DNA of 16,862 nucleotides from an uncultured Ruminococcus sp. Lineage in GTDB: Bacteria > Bacillota > Clostridia > Oscillospirales > Ruminococcaceae. Positions within the stretch are counted from its first letter, which is position 1, and each line of letters opens with the position of its first letter. Shown in pieces: positions 1 to 6,621 of this stretch. The notes beneath the pieces were generated by a model. It searched no databases. It was not told the DNA's origin and was given only the letters and a program-made list of their open reading frames with translations. The DNA lies in assembly GCA_947178195.1 (NCBI GenBank), contig CAMWXM010000030.1, forward strand, positions 1 to 16,862, in the 5' to 3' direction. The position numbers and the translations under genes were made by a program.

Positions 1-1011
1 ACTATCGATTTTATTTATAATTGCAATACATCTTTTATTTTTTATATGAGATATAAGCTTCATTTCCTCTTCACTCAACTGAGAAGTACTGTCAAATACT
101 GCAATAATAAGATCGGCTTCATTTATTTTGCTGTAGGCAATATCCACTCCTATGCTTTCTATGATATCATCGGTTTTTCTAAGCCCTGCGGTATCGGATA
201 ATCTTAGCGTAAAATCGCCCACCTTTACGCTTTCTTCAATAACGTCACGGGTAGTACCAGCAATATCGGTAACAATGCTTCTCTGAAAACCGATAAGACA
301 ATTCATAAGGGTAGATTTTCCTACATTAGGCTTTCCGCAAATAACCGTATTGATTCCCTCTCTGATAATACGACCGTGGTCATAGGTCAAGAGTGTTTTA
401 TTCAATTCATCTATAACAAAATTTATTTGCCTGGACAGAGTTTCTGAATCAACTTCCGGAACGTCCTCTTCAGGAAAATCCGCCCATGCAGCAAGACAGC
501 TTAATATTTCTACAAGCTTATTTTTTATTACGGTTATCCTTTTAAATAACAAACCGTTTTTAAGAGCATTGGCATATTTAAGCTGTCGTTCTCCTCCTGA
601 TGAGATCACGTCCATAACAGCTTCTGCCTGAGTCAGCGAAAGCTTTCCGTTTAAAAAAGCTCTTTTAGTAAACTCCCCTGCCATTGCCGGTTCGGCGCCG
701 TTTTTTAATATTATTCTAAGAATTTTTTTTGTTATGAATCTTCCTCCATGGCATGAAAATTCAACTACATCTTCACCGGTATACGATTTTGGATTTCTGA
801 AAACAGTCATGACTACATCGTCAATTTTATTATTATTTTCATCTTTTATATAGCCGTAAGAACAGGTATATCCTTTCATGTCAAAGGCTCTTTTTTTATT
901 AACACTGTCGAATGATTTATCGGCAATTTCAAAAGCCGCTTCTCCAGATATTCTTATAATTGACAGACCGCCCACTGCATCGGGAGTTGCTATAGCAGCA
1001 ATAGTAGACAT
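1..1011 (-). CDS. mnmE: tRNA modification GTPase MnmE (TrmE), N-terminal 337 residues; 3' end beyond the window
   Basis: MnmE with MnmG installs the carboxymethylaminomethyl (cmnm5) group on wobble uridine 34 of certain tRNAs. The reading frame is open from the ATG at 1009-1011 to the left edge. Residues 1-120 form the folate-binding N-terminal domain (GGLSIIRISG, SYTGEDVVEFSCHGG). A helical domain follows, then the inserted Ras-like G domain: P-loop GKPNVGKS at 226-233, TTRD at 253-256, DTAG at 273-276 and NKID at 333-336. The C-terminal helical part with the catalytic CxGK motif lies outside the window. An AGGTGA-type ribosome binding site precedes the ATG. It is the distal gene of the rpmH-rnpA-yidD-yidC-jag-mnmE order common in Firmicutes. 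A terminator hairpin ends about 20 bases before the start, so expression needs readthrough or an unseen promoter within jag. Confidence 0.97.
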   Translation of the reverse strand, partial: MSTIAAIATPDAVGGLSIIRISGEAAFEIADKSFDSVNKKRAFDMKGYTCSYGYIKDENNNKIDDVVMTVFRNPKSYTGEDVVEFSCHGGRFITKKILRIILKNGAEPAMAGEFTKRAFLNGKLSLTQAEAVMDVISSGGERQLKYANALKNGLLFKRITVIKNKLVEILSCLAAWADFPEEDVPEVDSETLSRQINFVIDELNKTLLTYDHGRIIREGINTVICGKPNVGKSTLMNCLIGFQRSIVTDIAGTTRDVIEESVKVGDFTLRLSDTAGLRKTDDIIESIGVDIAYSKINEADLIIAVFDSTSQLSEEEMKLISHIKNKRCIAIINKIDS

Positions 1012-1026
1012 AAATATTTCACCTCG

Positions 1027-1053
1027 TAAAAAAGGCGGCATATTCTGCCGCCT
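1027..1053 (-). terminator. Intrinsic terminator between jag and mnmE
   Basis: Read on the minus strand, AGGCGGCA - loop GAATA - TGCCGCCT gives a perfect 8-bp GC-rich stem, immediately followed by a run of five to six T. It sits 25 bases after the jag stop codon and only 16 bases before the mnmE start, so it may act as an attenuator reducing mnmE relative to upstream genes. Readthrough is inferred, not shown. Confidence 0.8.
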
Positions 1054-1077
1054 GAATATTTTTGTTGTTTATCAGTA

Positions 1078-1956
1078 TTATAACTCAATTTTTCCATAAA
1101 GTCCGGCATTAATATCATCTTCCGGCTTTGGTTTCTTATAATCTTTTTCAAAGCTTGTTTTCAGATCCAGTGAACGAGGTTCACGATGAGGTCTGCCGCC
1201 ATGTCCTCTTGTACCACCTCTGCGGTTACGATCGAATTTCTTTGGATTATCGGAAGCAATAATAACCTTTCTGTAAGGCTCATCTCCTACCGATCTTGAA
1301 TTTACCCCTTCAATGTTAGCTATTGTAGAATGAATTATTCTTCTTTCATATGGATTCATTGGTTCAAGAATAGTTGATCTGCCTGTTTTAATAACCTTAC
1401 TTGCAATTTTTTCTGCAAGAGCTTTTAATGTTTCGGTTCTCTTTTCACGGTATCCGCAACTATCAAGAGTGATTCTGATGTAATCGCCTTCTGACCTGTT
1501 GACAACAAGAGAGCATATATACTGTAAAGAATCAAGCGTCTCTCCTCTTCTTCCAATTACAGCTCCCGAGCCCTTGCTGTCGATATCGATAAATATTCCC
1601 TCATCGTCCTGGGTGATTTTTAATTCGCATTCAATTTCCATTTTTGCAAGAACCTTTGTAAGGAAGCTTCTGCATAATTCAATTTTTTCAGAGGGAATTT
1701 CCTTTGCTTCTTTACTTTCCTCAGGCTTAACCATATCTTCAGAACTGCTGCTGTTTGTCTCGACTGAGCTGGATTCGATTTTCTCTTCATAATCTGCCTG
1801 AACCTTTGCTTCTGATTTTACTCTTCCAAAAAATCCGGTTTTTGCTTCTTCGAGGACAGTAAATACGATTTTATCCTCTGTCACTCCAAAACTTTCTGCT
1901 GCCTTAGCTTTTGCTTCCTCAATGGATTTTCCACTGAACACTTCACTTTTCTTCAT
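1078..1956 (-). CDS. jag: Jag/KhpB RNA-binding protein (Jag-N, KH and R3H domains)
   Basis: This 292-residue protein has the three-part Jag (SpoIIIJ-associated, KhpB) layout. Residues 1-55 are the Jag-N domain (SGKSIEEAKAKAAESFGV, ending in the GFFGR motif). A Ser/Glu-rich linker spans about 56-90. The KH domain follows, with its GxxIGxxG loop as GAVIGRRG at 131-138. The R3H domain carries ERRIIH at 204-209. The C-terminal 50 residues are basic, Gly/Arg-rich and probably disordered, possibly adding non-specific RNA contacts. In relatives Jag/KhpB partners KhpA, binds many transcripts and affects cell elongation and division. It lies downstream of yidC with a 154-bp gap, as in most Firmicutes. 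GGGG upstream of the ATG is a modest ribosome binding site. Confidence 0.95.
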   Translation of the reverse strand: MKKSEVFSGKSIEEAKAKAAESFGVTEDKIVFTVLEEAKTGFFGRVKSEAKVQADYEEKIESSSVETNSSSSEDMVKPEESKEAKEIPSEKIELCRSFLTKVLAKMEIECELKITQDDEGIFIDIDSKGSGAVIGRRGETLDSLQYICSLVVNRSEGDYIRITLDSCGYREKRTETLKALAEKIASKVIKTGRSTILEPMNPYERRIIHSTIANIEGVNSRSVGDEPYRKVIIASDNPKKFDRNRRGGTRGHGGRPHREPRSLDLKTSFEKDYKKPKPEDDINAGLYGKIEL

Positions 1957-2110
1957 TTTCTTATTCCCCTTTTTTAAGATATGCAGGGATAACTCCTACA
2001 TAATTTTTTATTTTGATTTTTTTCTTTAATTAAAATGCTGAAAAATTCAAATTCTTTCAATGTGATTTTTTTCTTCTCCCTTCTTAATCATATAGTGTTT
2101 ATTTGTTAAA

Positions 2111-3262
2111 TTAATTTTCACTATCATTATCATCGTCATCATCAACATATTCTTCGCCGTATTTTTCAGCCATACGTTTCCTTGCTTCTTTTATAAGGTC
2201 TCTGTTGTATTTATTTCTTTCCGACTTTGACATTTTTTCAATTGCGCTGTTATAGTCATCTCTGCCGGATTTTTGAGCGATTCCGGCTTGCTGAGTAAGC
2301 TGAGACTGCTGAGCCATCATTCTTTGCATTAATCCAGGTTTTTTATCTTTTTGCTTTAATTTTATTTTTTCATTTATTGCTGCCACTCGTTCAGGATTAA
2401 AATAAGCGTAAAGACCGATAGACTGAATAAGAGAAAATACTGACGACCATATCCAATAGAAGCCAACGCCGGCAGGTACGGTAAACGCAAGCCACAGTGA
2501 GAACAGCGGCATACCGAACATCATAACCTTCATACAACCAGCACCCTGCATATCGCCGTTTATAGCCTTCTGTTTATGTTGAGTATAAATAGAATATACA
2601 AGCTGAACAACGCAGGACAGAATAGGAATCATGATAAGAGCAATAGCTGCCTTGTTCCATACGTCGGGATGAATAGTAGGAACTTTTCCCAGGTCAATGC
2701 CAAGAAACGTATTTTTAAAATTTGACACCTGATCAACAATATTGCTGTCCACGCCTTTATCAACAAAGGTCTGACCGTGCTCCTTGACCTGCTGAAGGAT
2801 CGTAAGCTCGGGACGGCTGTTAAGAGCCTTTTCATCAATACCCCATTCCTTGACGCTTAATATGATTTCTTTCATTTTATCAATAACGCCGTCTTTAAGT
2901 CTGAGAATATGTGTAAGAGGACGATAAACAACGTCCAGGATACCATAAAGAATTATCATGGAAACTATAAGAGGAAGACAGCCGCCTGTCATACTTACTC
3001 CCTCTTCATTGTAGAGCTTTTGTTGTTCTTCGGCGAATTTTTCCTTGTTGTTGGCATATTGTTTTTTAAGCTTTTCAAGCTTTGGTCTCAGCGATTGTGT
3101 ACGCATGGTACTAAGCTGCTGCTTGTATGAAGTCGGAAAAAGCACTATTTTAGAAAGCAGTGTGAAAAGAATTATGGCAATGCCGTAATCGCTCACTACT
3201 TTATAAATAAGCCACATTACCCAACCTAAAGGATAGCCCAGCAATTCACTAATAAAACCCAA
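2111..3262 (-). CDS. yidC: YidC/OxaA/SpoIIIJ family membrane protein insertase
   Basis: This insertase helps membrane proteins enter and fold in the cytoplasmic membrane, alone or with SecYEG. The 383-residue product lacks the large periplasmic domain of proteobacterial YidC, as expected for Firmicutes. Hydrophobic segments are visible near residues 13-45 (YGIAIILFTLLSKIVLFP), 95-112, 205-228, 247-265 and 268-290. The charged residue usually found as Arg in the first conserved segment is Lys38 here (LLSKIVLFP). An extended extracytoplasmic loop spans about 115-200, and the C-terminus is charged and ends in a run of Asp. The start is TTG: AGGAGA lies eight bases upstream and no ATG is suitably placed. 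The lipoprotein signal Cys seen in some relatives is absent. yidD follows the usual position directly upstream, suggesting joint transcription. Confidence 0.96.
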   Translation of the reverse strand: MGFISELLGYPLGWVMWLIYKVVSDYGIAIILFTLLSKIVLFPTSYKQQLSTMRTQSLRPKLEKLKKQYANNKEKFAEEQQKLYNEEGVSMTGGCLPLIVSMIILYGILDVVYRPLTHILRLKDGVIDKMKEIILSVKEWGIDEKALNSRPELTILQQVKEHGQTFVDKGVDSNIVDQVSNFKNTFLGIDLGKVPTIHPDVWNKAAIALIMIPILSCVVQLVYSIYTQHKQKAINGDMQGAGCMKVMMFGMPLFSLWLAFTVPAGVGFYWIWSSVFSLIQSIGLYAYFNPERVAAINEKIKLKQKDKKPGLMQRMMAQQSQLTQQAGIAQKSGRDDYNSAIEKMSKSERNKYNRDLIKEARKRMAEKYGEEYVDDDDDNDSEN

Positions 3263-3278
3263 ATTTCTTATCTCCTTT

Positions 3279-3536
3279 TCATTTATTTTTCTCTTTTATA
3301 TTTTTCCGTCGTAAAATATAAAATTCTTCCGGTACAGGATCTACCCCGCCCATGCTCCACGGATTGCATCTTAAAATTCTCCATGCAGAAAGAATAAATC
3401 CCTTAAAAAACCCATGTTTTTGAAAAGCATCAAGAGCGTAGGAAGAGCAGGTGGGATAATATTTACAGCATGGAGGAAAAAGTGGAGAAATACATTTTTT
3501 ATAGAATTTTATAATACCCATAAAAACATACTTCAT
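3279..3536 (-). CDS. yidD: YidD membrane protein insertion efficiency factor
   Basis: This 85-residue protein matches the small YidD family (DUF37), peripheral membrane proteins that modestly improve YidC-dependent insertion. The diagnostic block KYYPTCSSYALDAFQKHG (residues 25-42) and RILRCNPWSMGGVDPVPE are intact, including the conserved cysteines. The Lys-rich N-terminal segment (MKYVFMGIIKFYKKCISPLFP) is amphipathic and fits membrane association. The start overlaps the rnpA stop by four bases (ATGA-type overlap), and yidC starts 16 bases downstream, so translation of the three genes is probably coupled. Confidence 0.95.
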   Translation of the reverse strand: MKYVFMGIIKFYKKCISPLFPPCCKYYPTCSSYALDAFQKHGFFKGFILSAWRILRCNPWSMGGVDPVPEEFYILRRKNIKEKNK

Positions 3537-3886
3537 TTTTCATCACCAAAAACGGCTTTTTTTATTTCTCCTACAGCCTTTTTTTCCAGATATTCGCTTA
3601 AAACATTGCTTTTTATACTGCATATTGAGGATCTTGCCACAATAACAATATCAATTCCCACAGGCATATTTATCTCATTTTCCATGTATGCCTGTCTTAT
3701 AATACGTTTAGCCCTGTTTCTTGCAACAGCATTTCCTACCTTTTTACCTGCTGTTATTCCAAGATTGTTATATGGTCTGTTATTTCTTTTAACATAAATC
3801 ACAATGTTTTTACTTACTATACATTTGGCTTTTCTGTATAGAAAAAGAAAAGTTTTATTATTTTTAATTGTATTAGTATAAAGCAT
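3533..3886 (-). CDS. rnpA: Ribonuclease P protein component RnpA
   Basis: RnpA is the small basic protein cofactor of RNase P, which removes 5' leaders from pre-tRNAs. The 117-residue length is typical. The family signature KKVGNAVARNRAKRIIRQAY (the RNR motif) is intact at about residues 48-67, followed by the IDIVIVAR strand. Basic residues dominate, as expected for an RNA-binding protein. GAGG upstream of the ATG supports the chosen start. Unlike many genomes, rnpA is not joined directly to rpmH: a terminator, a 288-bp gap and a promoter precede it, so RnpA and L34 levels may be set separately. Confidence 0.95.
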   Translation of the reverse strand: MLYTNTIKNNKTFLFLYRKAKCIVSKNIVIYVKRNNRPYNNLGITAGKKVGNAVARNRAKRIIRQAYMENEINMPVGIDIVIVARSSICSIKSNVLSEYLEKKAVGEIKKAVFGDEK

Positions 3887-3975
3887 AAAGATAACCTCTG
3901 CCGTTTACCTCAAAGCATGTCCGACGGATTTTTTTGAAAATTAAACAGAGTTTCGCCATTTAATCCCATAAAAAT

Positions 3976-4004
3976 ATTATACACTATAATTCAGATAAAT
4001 GCAA
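3976..4004 (-). promoter_or_regulatory. Putative sigma-A promoter of rnpA-yidD-yidC
   Basis: On the minus strand TTGCAT (3999-4004) and a consensus TATAAT (3976-3981) are separated by 17 bases. The predicted leader to rnpA is about 80 bases. The promoter lies downstream of the rpmH terminator, giving rnpA its own transcription start. Confidence 0.65.
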
Positions 4005-4063
4005 TAATATACCATAAAATAATTTATCTGATTTTTATTTCAAAAAAATTTTTTATTATTTTT

Positions 4064-4102
4064 ATGCAGTTTTATTTAGTATAGTACTAAATAAAACTGC
4101 AT
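4064..4102. repeat. Perfect 18-bp AT-rich hairpin in the rpmH-rnpA gap
   Basis: ATGCAGTTTTATTTAGTA (4064-4081) is exactly complementary to 4085-4102 with a three-base loop. On its right lies TTTTATGCAGTACTGCCTAA (4121-4140), which resembles half of the dispersed GCAATAC hairpin found elsewhere in the window. No function is visible. It could be a second terminator for rpmH or part of a decayed palindromic element. Confidence 0.6.
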
Positions 4103-4137
4103 GAAGCTGCGTAAGACATATTTTATGCAGTACTGCC

Positions 4138-4166
4138 TAAAACAAAAGACCACAAAATTGTGGTCT
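4138..4166 (-). terminator. Intrinsic terminator of rpmH
   Basis: AGACCACAA (4147-4155) pairs with TTGTGGTCT (4158-4166). Read on the minus strand the stem is followed by TTTGTTTT. It starts eight bases after the rpmH stop. T residues also follow on the plus strand, so it could work in both directions. Confidence 0.8.
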
Positions 4167-4174
4167 GTTTTTAA

Positions 4175-4309
4175 TTAGTGACTGAGTCTTGCTCTGCCCT
4201 TAGCTCTTCTGCGAGCGAGAACCTTTCTTCCGTTAGAAGTAGACATTCTTTTACGAAAACCGTGTTCTTTTTTTCTATGAATTTTTTTAGGCTGATATGT
4301 TCTTTTCAT
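4175..4309 (-). CDS. rpmH: 50S ribosomal protein L34
   Basis: The minus strand encodes a 44-residue, strongly basic protein beginning MKRTYQPKKIHRKKEHGF and ending RRAKGRARLSH. This is the full-length bacterial L34 sequence, including the conserved RMSTSNGRKVLARRRAKGR block. L34 binds 23S rRNA in the large subunit. A strong ribosome binding site (GGAGGAG) lies seven bases upstream of the ATG, a consensus promoter precedes it and a terminator follows immediately, so it appears to be transcribed largely on its own. In many bacteria dnaA is the divergent neighbour; here the neighbour is sigF. Confidence 0.97.
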   Translation of the reverse strand: MKRTYQPKKIHRKKEHGFRKRMSTSNGRKVLARRRAKGRARLSH

Positions 4310-4394
4310 TTTTATCTCCTCCTTCAATATAAAGCGATCTTAATATGTGTATTTTACCTCAACACACACTTATCCATAATTTATTTACCAATAT

Positions 4395-4423
4395 ATTATA
4401 TATGTATTTTCGGAATTTGTCAA
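4395..4423 (-). promoter_or_regulatory. Sigma-A promoter of rpmH
   Basis: A perfect consensus on the minus strand: TTGACA (4418-4423), 17-base spacer, TATAAT (4395-4400). The leader to rpmH is about 80 bases. This fits the high expression expected of a ribosomal protein gene. Confidence 0.88.
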
Positions 4424-4443
4424 GTGTTTTTTTAAAATTTTTC

Positions 4444-4485
4444 AAAAAAATTCAAGTGCTGTACTGTCCTGAGACAACACAGCAC
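4444..4485 (-). terminator. Probable terminator of the spoIIA operon
   Basis: On the minus strand GTGCTGT - GT - TGTC - TCAG - GACA - GT - ACAGCAC folds as a 7-bp and a 4-bp helix around a small internal loop, followed by TTGAATTTTTTT. It lies 43 bases after the sigF stop and just upstream of the rpmH promoter, insulating the two units. Confidence 0.65.
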
Positions 4486-4528
4486 AAAATCATCTGAAAA
4501 TATAAAAAATCCGCCTTATCTGAAGTAG

Positions 4529-5179
4529 CTATAAAAGGAGCTGCTCTCTCATAAATGACAGCAATTTTTTTTCACGTCTTGAAACCTGAACCTGAGTCAT
4601 TCCAAGAGCTTTAGCTGTTACCGACTGAGTAAAATTCTTATAATATCTGAGAAATATCAATTGACGATCCTTTTCGTCCATATTATCCAGCACCTGATGC
4701 AAAGCCACTGTATCGCTTATTTCAAATTCCGGAGACGGCATGGCAATATCTATCTGACCTCCGCCCTCTTCGGAATTATCCGTAAGAGAAACAGGAGGCA
4801 TGCTTACAGAAATAGCTTCCGCAACAGTATACTCGTCCACATCAAGCTTCTTGCTAAGCTCGGAAACAGTCGGTTCTCGTCCCAGGCTTTTGGACAATTC
4901 ATCTCTGGTTCTGACAGCTTTAAGGGAAAGTTCTTTTAGGCTTCGGCTTACTTTAATAGTACCGCCGTCACGGAAAAGTCGTTTTATCTCGCCTAAAATA
5001 ACCGGTACGGCATAGGTTGAAAATTTTACTCCCCGTGCATCATCGAAAGCTTCTGCGGCTTTGAGCAATCCTATACAGCCGGCAGAATAAAGATCATCAT
5101 ACTCAATTCCCCTGCCTCTGAATTTATTTGCGCAAAGATGAACAAGTCCCAGATTTTCTTCCGGTATGGGTTTACTCAT
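4529..5179 (-). CDS. sigF: RNA polymerase sporulation sigma factor SigF (SpoIIAC)
   Basis: A group 3 sigma factor of 216 residues and third gene of a complete spoIIA operon, so it is assigned as the first forespore sigma factor. Region 2 is visible as DLYSAGCIGLLKAAEAFD and VKFSTYAVPVILGEIKRLFRD, followed by GTIKVSRSLKELS. Region 3 covers about 90-135. Region 4 has DRQLIFLRYYKNFTQSVTAKALGMTQVQVSRREKK, whose helix-turn-helix recognises the -35 element. The start overlaps the end of spoIIAB by eight bases, implying translational coupling that keeps factor and anti-sigma in balance. It is shorter at the N-terminus than B. subtilis SigF (255 residues from memory); an in-frame TAG three codons upstream rules out a longer form. 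Activity should be held off by SpoIIAB until SpoIIAA is dephosphorylated. Confidence 0.94.
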   Translation of the reverse strand: MSKPIPEENLGLVHLCANKFRGRGIEYDDLYSAGCIGLLKAAEAFDDARGVKFSTYAVPVILGEIKRLFRDGGTIKVSRSLKELSLKAVRTRDELSKSLGREPTVSELSKKLDVDEYTVAEAISVSMPPVSLTDNSEEGGGQIDIAMPSPEFEISDTVALHQVLDNMDEKDRQLIFLRYYKNFTQSVTAKALGMTQVQVSRREKKLLSFMREQLLL

Positions 5180-5609
5180 TTTGACCGCCTATTTTCTTGC
5201 GCATTATAACTGTCGTCCCTTTTCCGGGCTTGCTGCTTACCTTTAGAGAATCCATAAAGCTTTCCATTACAGCGAAACCCAGTCCGGCACGTTCCTCACA
5301 AGGAGCAGTGGTAAAAAGCGGCTCCATAGCCTGCTTTACGTCTTGTATTCCACAACCCTTATCTTTTATTTTTATGTAAATTTCATTATTGCTTAATATT
5401 TTAGCACTTATTTCGATTATTCCTTCCTCGTTGCGGTAAGCATGTACGATACAATTTGTAACTGCTTCGGAAACGGCGGTTCTTATATCCGATATTTCTT
5501 CCATATTTGGGTCAAGCATAGCCGCAAATGCGCAAACAACAGTTCTTGCAAAACCCTCGTTTTCAGAAATACTTTTAAAAGATATTTTCATTTCATTTTT
5601 TACATTCAT
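5172..5609 (-). CDS. spoIIAB: Anti-sigma F factor / serine kinase SpoIIAB
   Basis: SpoIIAB binds and inhibits SigF and phosphorylates SpoIIAA using ATP. The 145-residue protein is a GHKL-fold kinase. The N box is EAVTNCIVHAY (residues 48-58, with the Mg-coordinating Asn52), the G1 box DKGCGI (83-88) and the G2 box GLGFAVM (109-115). The segment AMEPLFTTAPCEERAGLG is the ATP lid typical of the SpoIIAB/RsbW family. An AGGATG-type ribosome binding site precedes the ATG. spoIIAA ends 15 bases upstream and sigF begins inside its last codons, the normal operon order. Confidence 0.95.
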   Translation of the reverse strand: MNVKNEMKISFKSISENEGFARTVVCAFAAMLDPNMEEISDIRTAVSEAVTNCIVHAYRNEEGIIEISAKILSNNEIYIKIKDKGCGIQDVKQAMEPLFTTAPCEERAGLGFAVMESFMDSLKVSSKPGKGTTVIMRKKIGGQNE

Positions 5610-5624
5610 TTTTTCACATCCTTT

Positions 5625-5936
5625 TTAAGCGTTGTTTATTGACGCAAGCTTCTCAATTCCCGAAAGCTTCATAACTTTTTTTATGTGTGGCGGAGGGTTC
5701 TGTACGGAAATTTTTCCGTTAAGCTCGTTCATAAGTTTATAGCGCCCCATTACAAGACCTATTCCTGAGCTGTCCATAAATGTTACCTGTGAAAAATCAA
5801 GCACAAGCAGGTCAGGATTGCATTCTCTTACGGCAATGTCTATTTCACGGCGAAGAGAAGATGCAACGTGATGATCTATTTCGCCTGAAAGAAAAGCGAT
5901 AATTTTATTTTCTTCTGATGATATTTTTATAGGCAT
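5625..5936 (-). CDS. spoIIAA: Anti-sigma F factor antagonist SpoIIAA (STAS domain)
   Basis: A 103-residue STAS-domain protein. VTFMDSSGIGLVMGRYK is the phosphorylation loop, and Ser56 after Asp55 corresponds to the Ser targeted by SpoIIAB. In its unphosphorylated form it captures SpoIIAB and frees SigF in the forespore; SpoIIE-type phosphatase reverses phosphorylation. The start is set at the ATG of MPIKISSEEN because GGAGGT lies ten bases upstream. An ATG ten codons earlier (5966) is in frame, but it would place the ribosome binding site inside the gene and adds a non-conserved tail. It is first in the spoIIA operon. No clear SigH promoter could be matched upstream. Confidence 0.95.
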   Translation of the reverse strand: MPIKISSEENKIIAFLSGEIDHHVASSLRREIDIAVRECNPDLLVLDFSQVTFMDSSGIGLVMGRYKLMNELNGKISVQNPPPHIKKVMKLSGIEKLASINNA

Positions 5937-5962
5937 CTGATTTTTACCTCCTGTATTTTTCA

Positions 5963-6019
5963 GCAATACTGCACAAATATTCTGACAAAAATTTGTAATA
6001 GGTCTTTGTGCGTTATTGT
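5963..6019. repeat. Copy of the dispersed GCAATAC hairpin in the spoIIA leader
   Basis: GCAATACTGCACAAA (5963-5977) pairs with TTTGTGCGTTATTGT (6005-6019) with one mismatch and two G-T pairs around a 27-base loop. It lies ten bases upstream of the spoIIAA ribosome binding site, so it would be in the mRNA leader or overlap the promoter. It is the most diverged of four similar hairpins in the window. Confidence 0.5.
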
Positions 6020-6312
6020 CTTTATTTTATTGTAGTATAAACACAGCGAATTTTTTGTAAAATTCTGTATGCTAAGCATATATTTTTTATGCTTAATAAA
6101 GATTGTGAAAAAAATAACTTAAACGTTTTGGAACAGTAAAATACTACTAAAAAGCAAAGCATCCAACATTGATTTTTTGTATATTAATTTAGCTTTATGC
6201 CATAAATTTATTAATTTTTATGGTATATGTTTTAAAAATTAGTGCAACATGTATATTAAACGAGCAAAATTTGCTTGTTATCTGAAGTAATCGTAAAACT
6301 TCACAAAAACTA
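6020..6312. other. AT-rich intergenic region with no recognised gene
   Basis: Very AT-rich spacer between the divergent spoIIA operon and the riboswitch promoter. Only small inverted repeats are visible, for example ACGAGCA/TGCTTGT at about 6260-6279 and an imperfect ATGCCATAAA/TTTATGGTAT pair near 6198-6226. No convincing ORF, tRNA or known RNA family was seen. The spoIIA promoter should lie at its left end, but no clear -35/-10 pair was found. Confidence 0.5.
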
Positions 6313-6341
6313 TTGACATTTAAACGTTTTCGTGGTATACT
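6313..6341 (+). promoter_or_regulatory. Sigma-A promoter of the c-di-GMP riboswitch transcript
   Basis: TTGACA (6313-6318), 17-base spacer, TATACT (6336-6341), preceded by TGG, which gives an extended -10. Transcription would start near 6348, about 70 bases before the aptamer and 275 before the start codon. Confidence 0.88.
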
Positions 6342-6414
6342 TTAAACATAGAAAAGAGGAGTTGAACAGAAACTCCAAAAAATAAAAATTAAGCTTAAAG
6401 ATTTTTTAAGCTTA

Positions 6415-6497
6415 CATAATGGGCAAACTTGCTGAAAGGCAAGGACGCAAAGCTAAGGGTCTAACCCAGAAATGGTACGACAGCCGGTTGCAGTAAC
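6415..6497 (+). promoter_or_regulatory. Class I cyclic di-GMP riboswitch (GEMM-I) aptamer
   Basis: The core matches the GEMM-I consensus in order: GGGCAAAC, a short helix CTTGCT/GGCAAG (6428-6433 with 6438-6443) capped by a GAAA tetraloop, then GGACGCAAAGC, the TCTAACCC and ATGGTACG sides of the tetraloop-receptor helix, and GCCGGTTGC closing the aptamer. Two small hairpins precede it in the leader: GGAGTT/AACTCC (about 6359-6376) and TAAGCTT/AAGCTTA (about 6389-6414). The downstream gene encodes a secreted dockerin protein. The direction of control is not evident. A possible antiterminator (AGCCGGT of the aptamer 3' side with GCCGGTT of the terminator) would imply switching off by ligand, but this pairing is weak. 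Confidence 0.93.
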
Positions 6498-6533
6498 ACC
6501 CGAATTTTATTCGTGTTATTTAATGATTGCATT

Positions 6534-6566
6534 CCGACAGCTTTGTATGAAGTTGCCGGTTTTTTT
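6534..6566 (+). terminator. Riboswitch expression-platform terminator
   Basis: CCGACAGCTT (6534-6543) pairs with AAGTTGCCGG (6550-6559) with one mismatch and one G-T pair around a six-base loop, followed by seven T. It lies between the aptamer and the start codon, so control is probably by transcription termination. A second hairpin (TAACAC/GTGTTA, about 6493-6520) sits between aptamer and terminator. Confidence 0.78.
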
Positions 6567-6621
6567 GTTATCAAATGTTATCAAGTAAAAAGCAGTCAGT
6601 CAGTTTCAAGGAGTGTTAGTT

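Noticed and set aside
3414..3797. 127-residue open frame opposite yidD and rnpA
   Set aside because: Antisense to two well-recognised genes, with no start signals; treated as a shadow.
4370..4378. DnaA-box-like TTATCCATA upstream of rpmH
   Set aside because: One mismatch to the consensus, single copy, and no dnaA or AT-rich box cluster nearby, so it does not support an origin here.
4517..6290. Shared 12-mer TTATCTGAAGTA near 4517 and 6279
   Set aside because: Flanking sequences do not align, so chance in AT-rich DNA is the simplest explanation.
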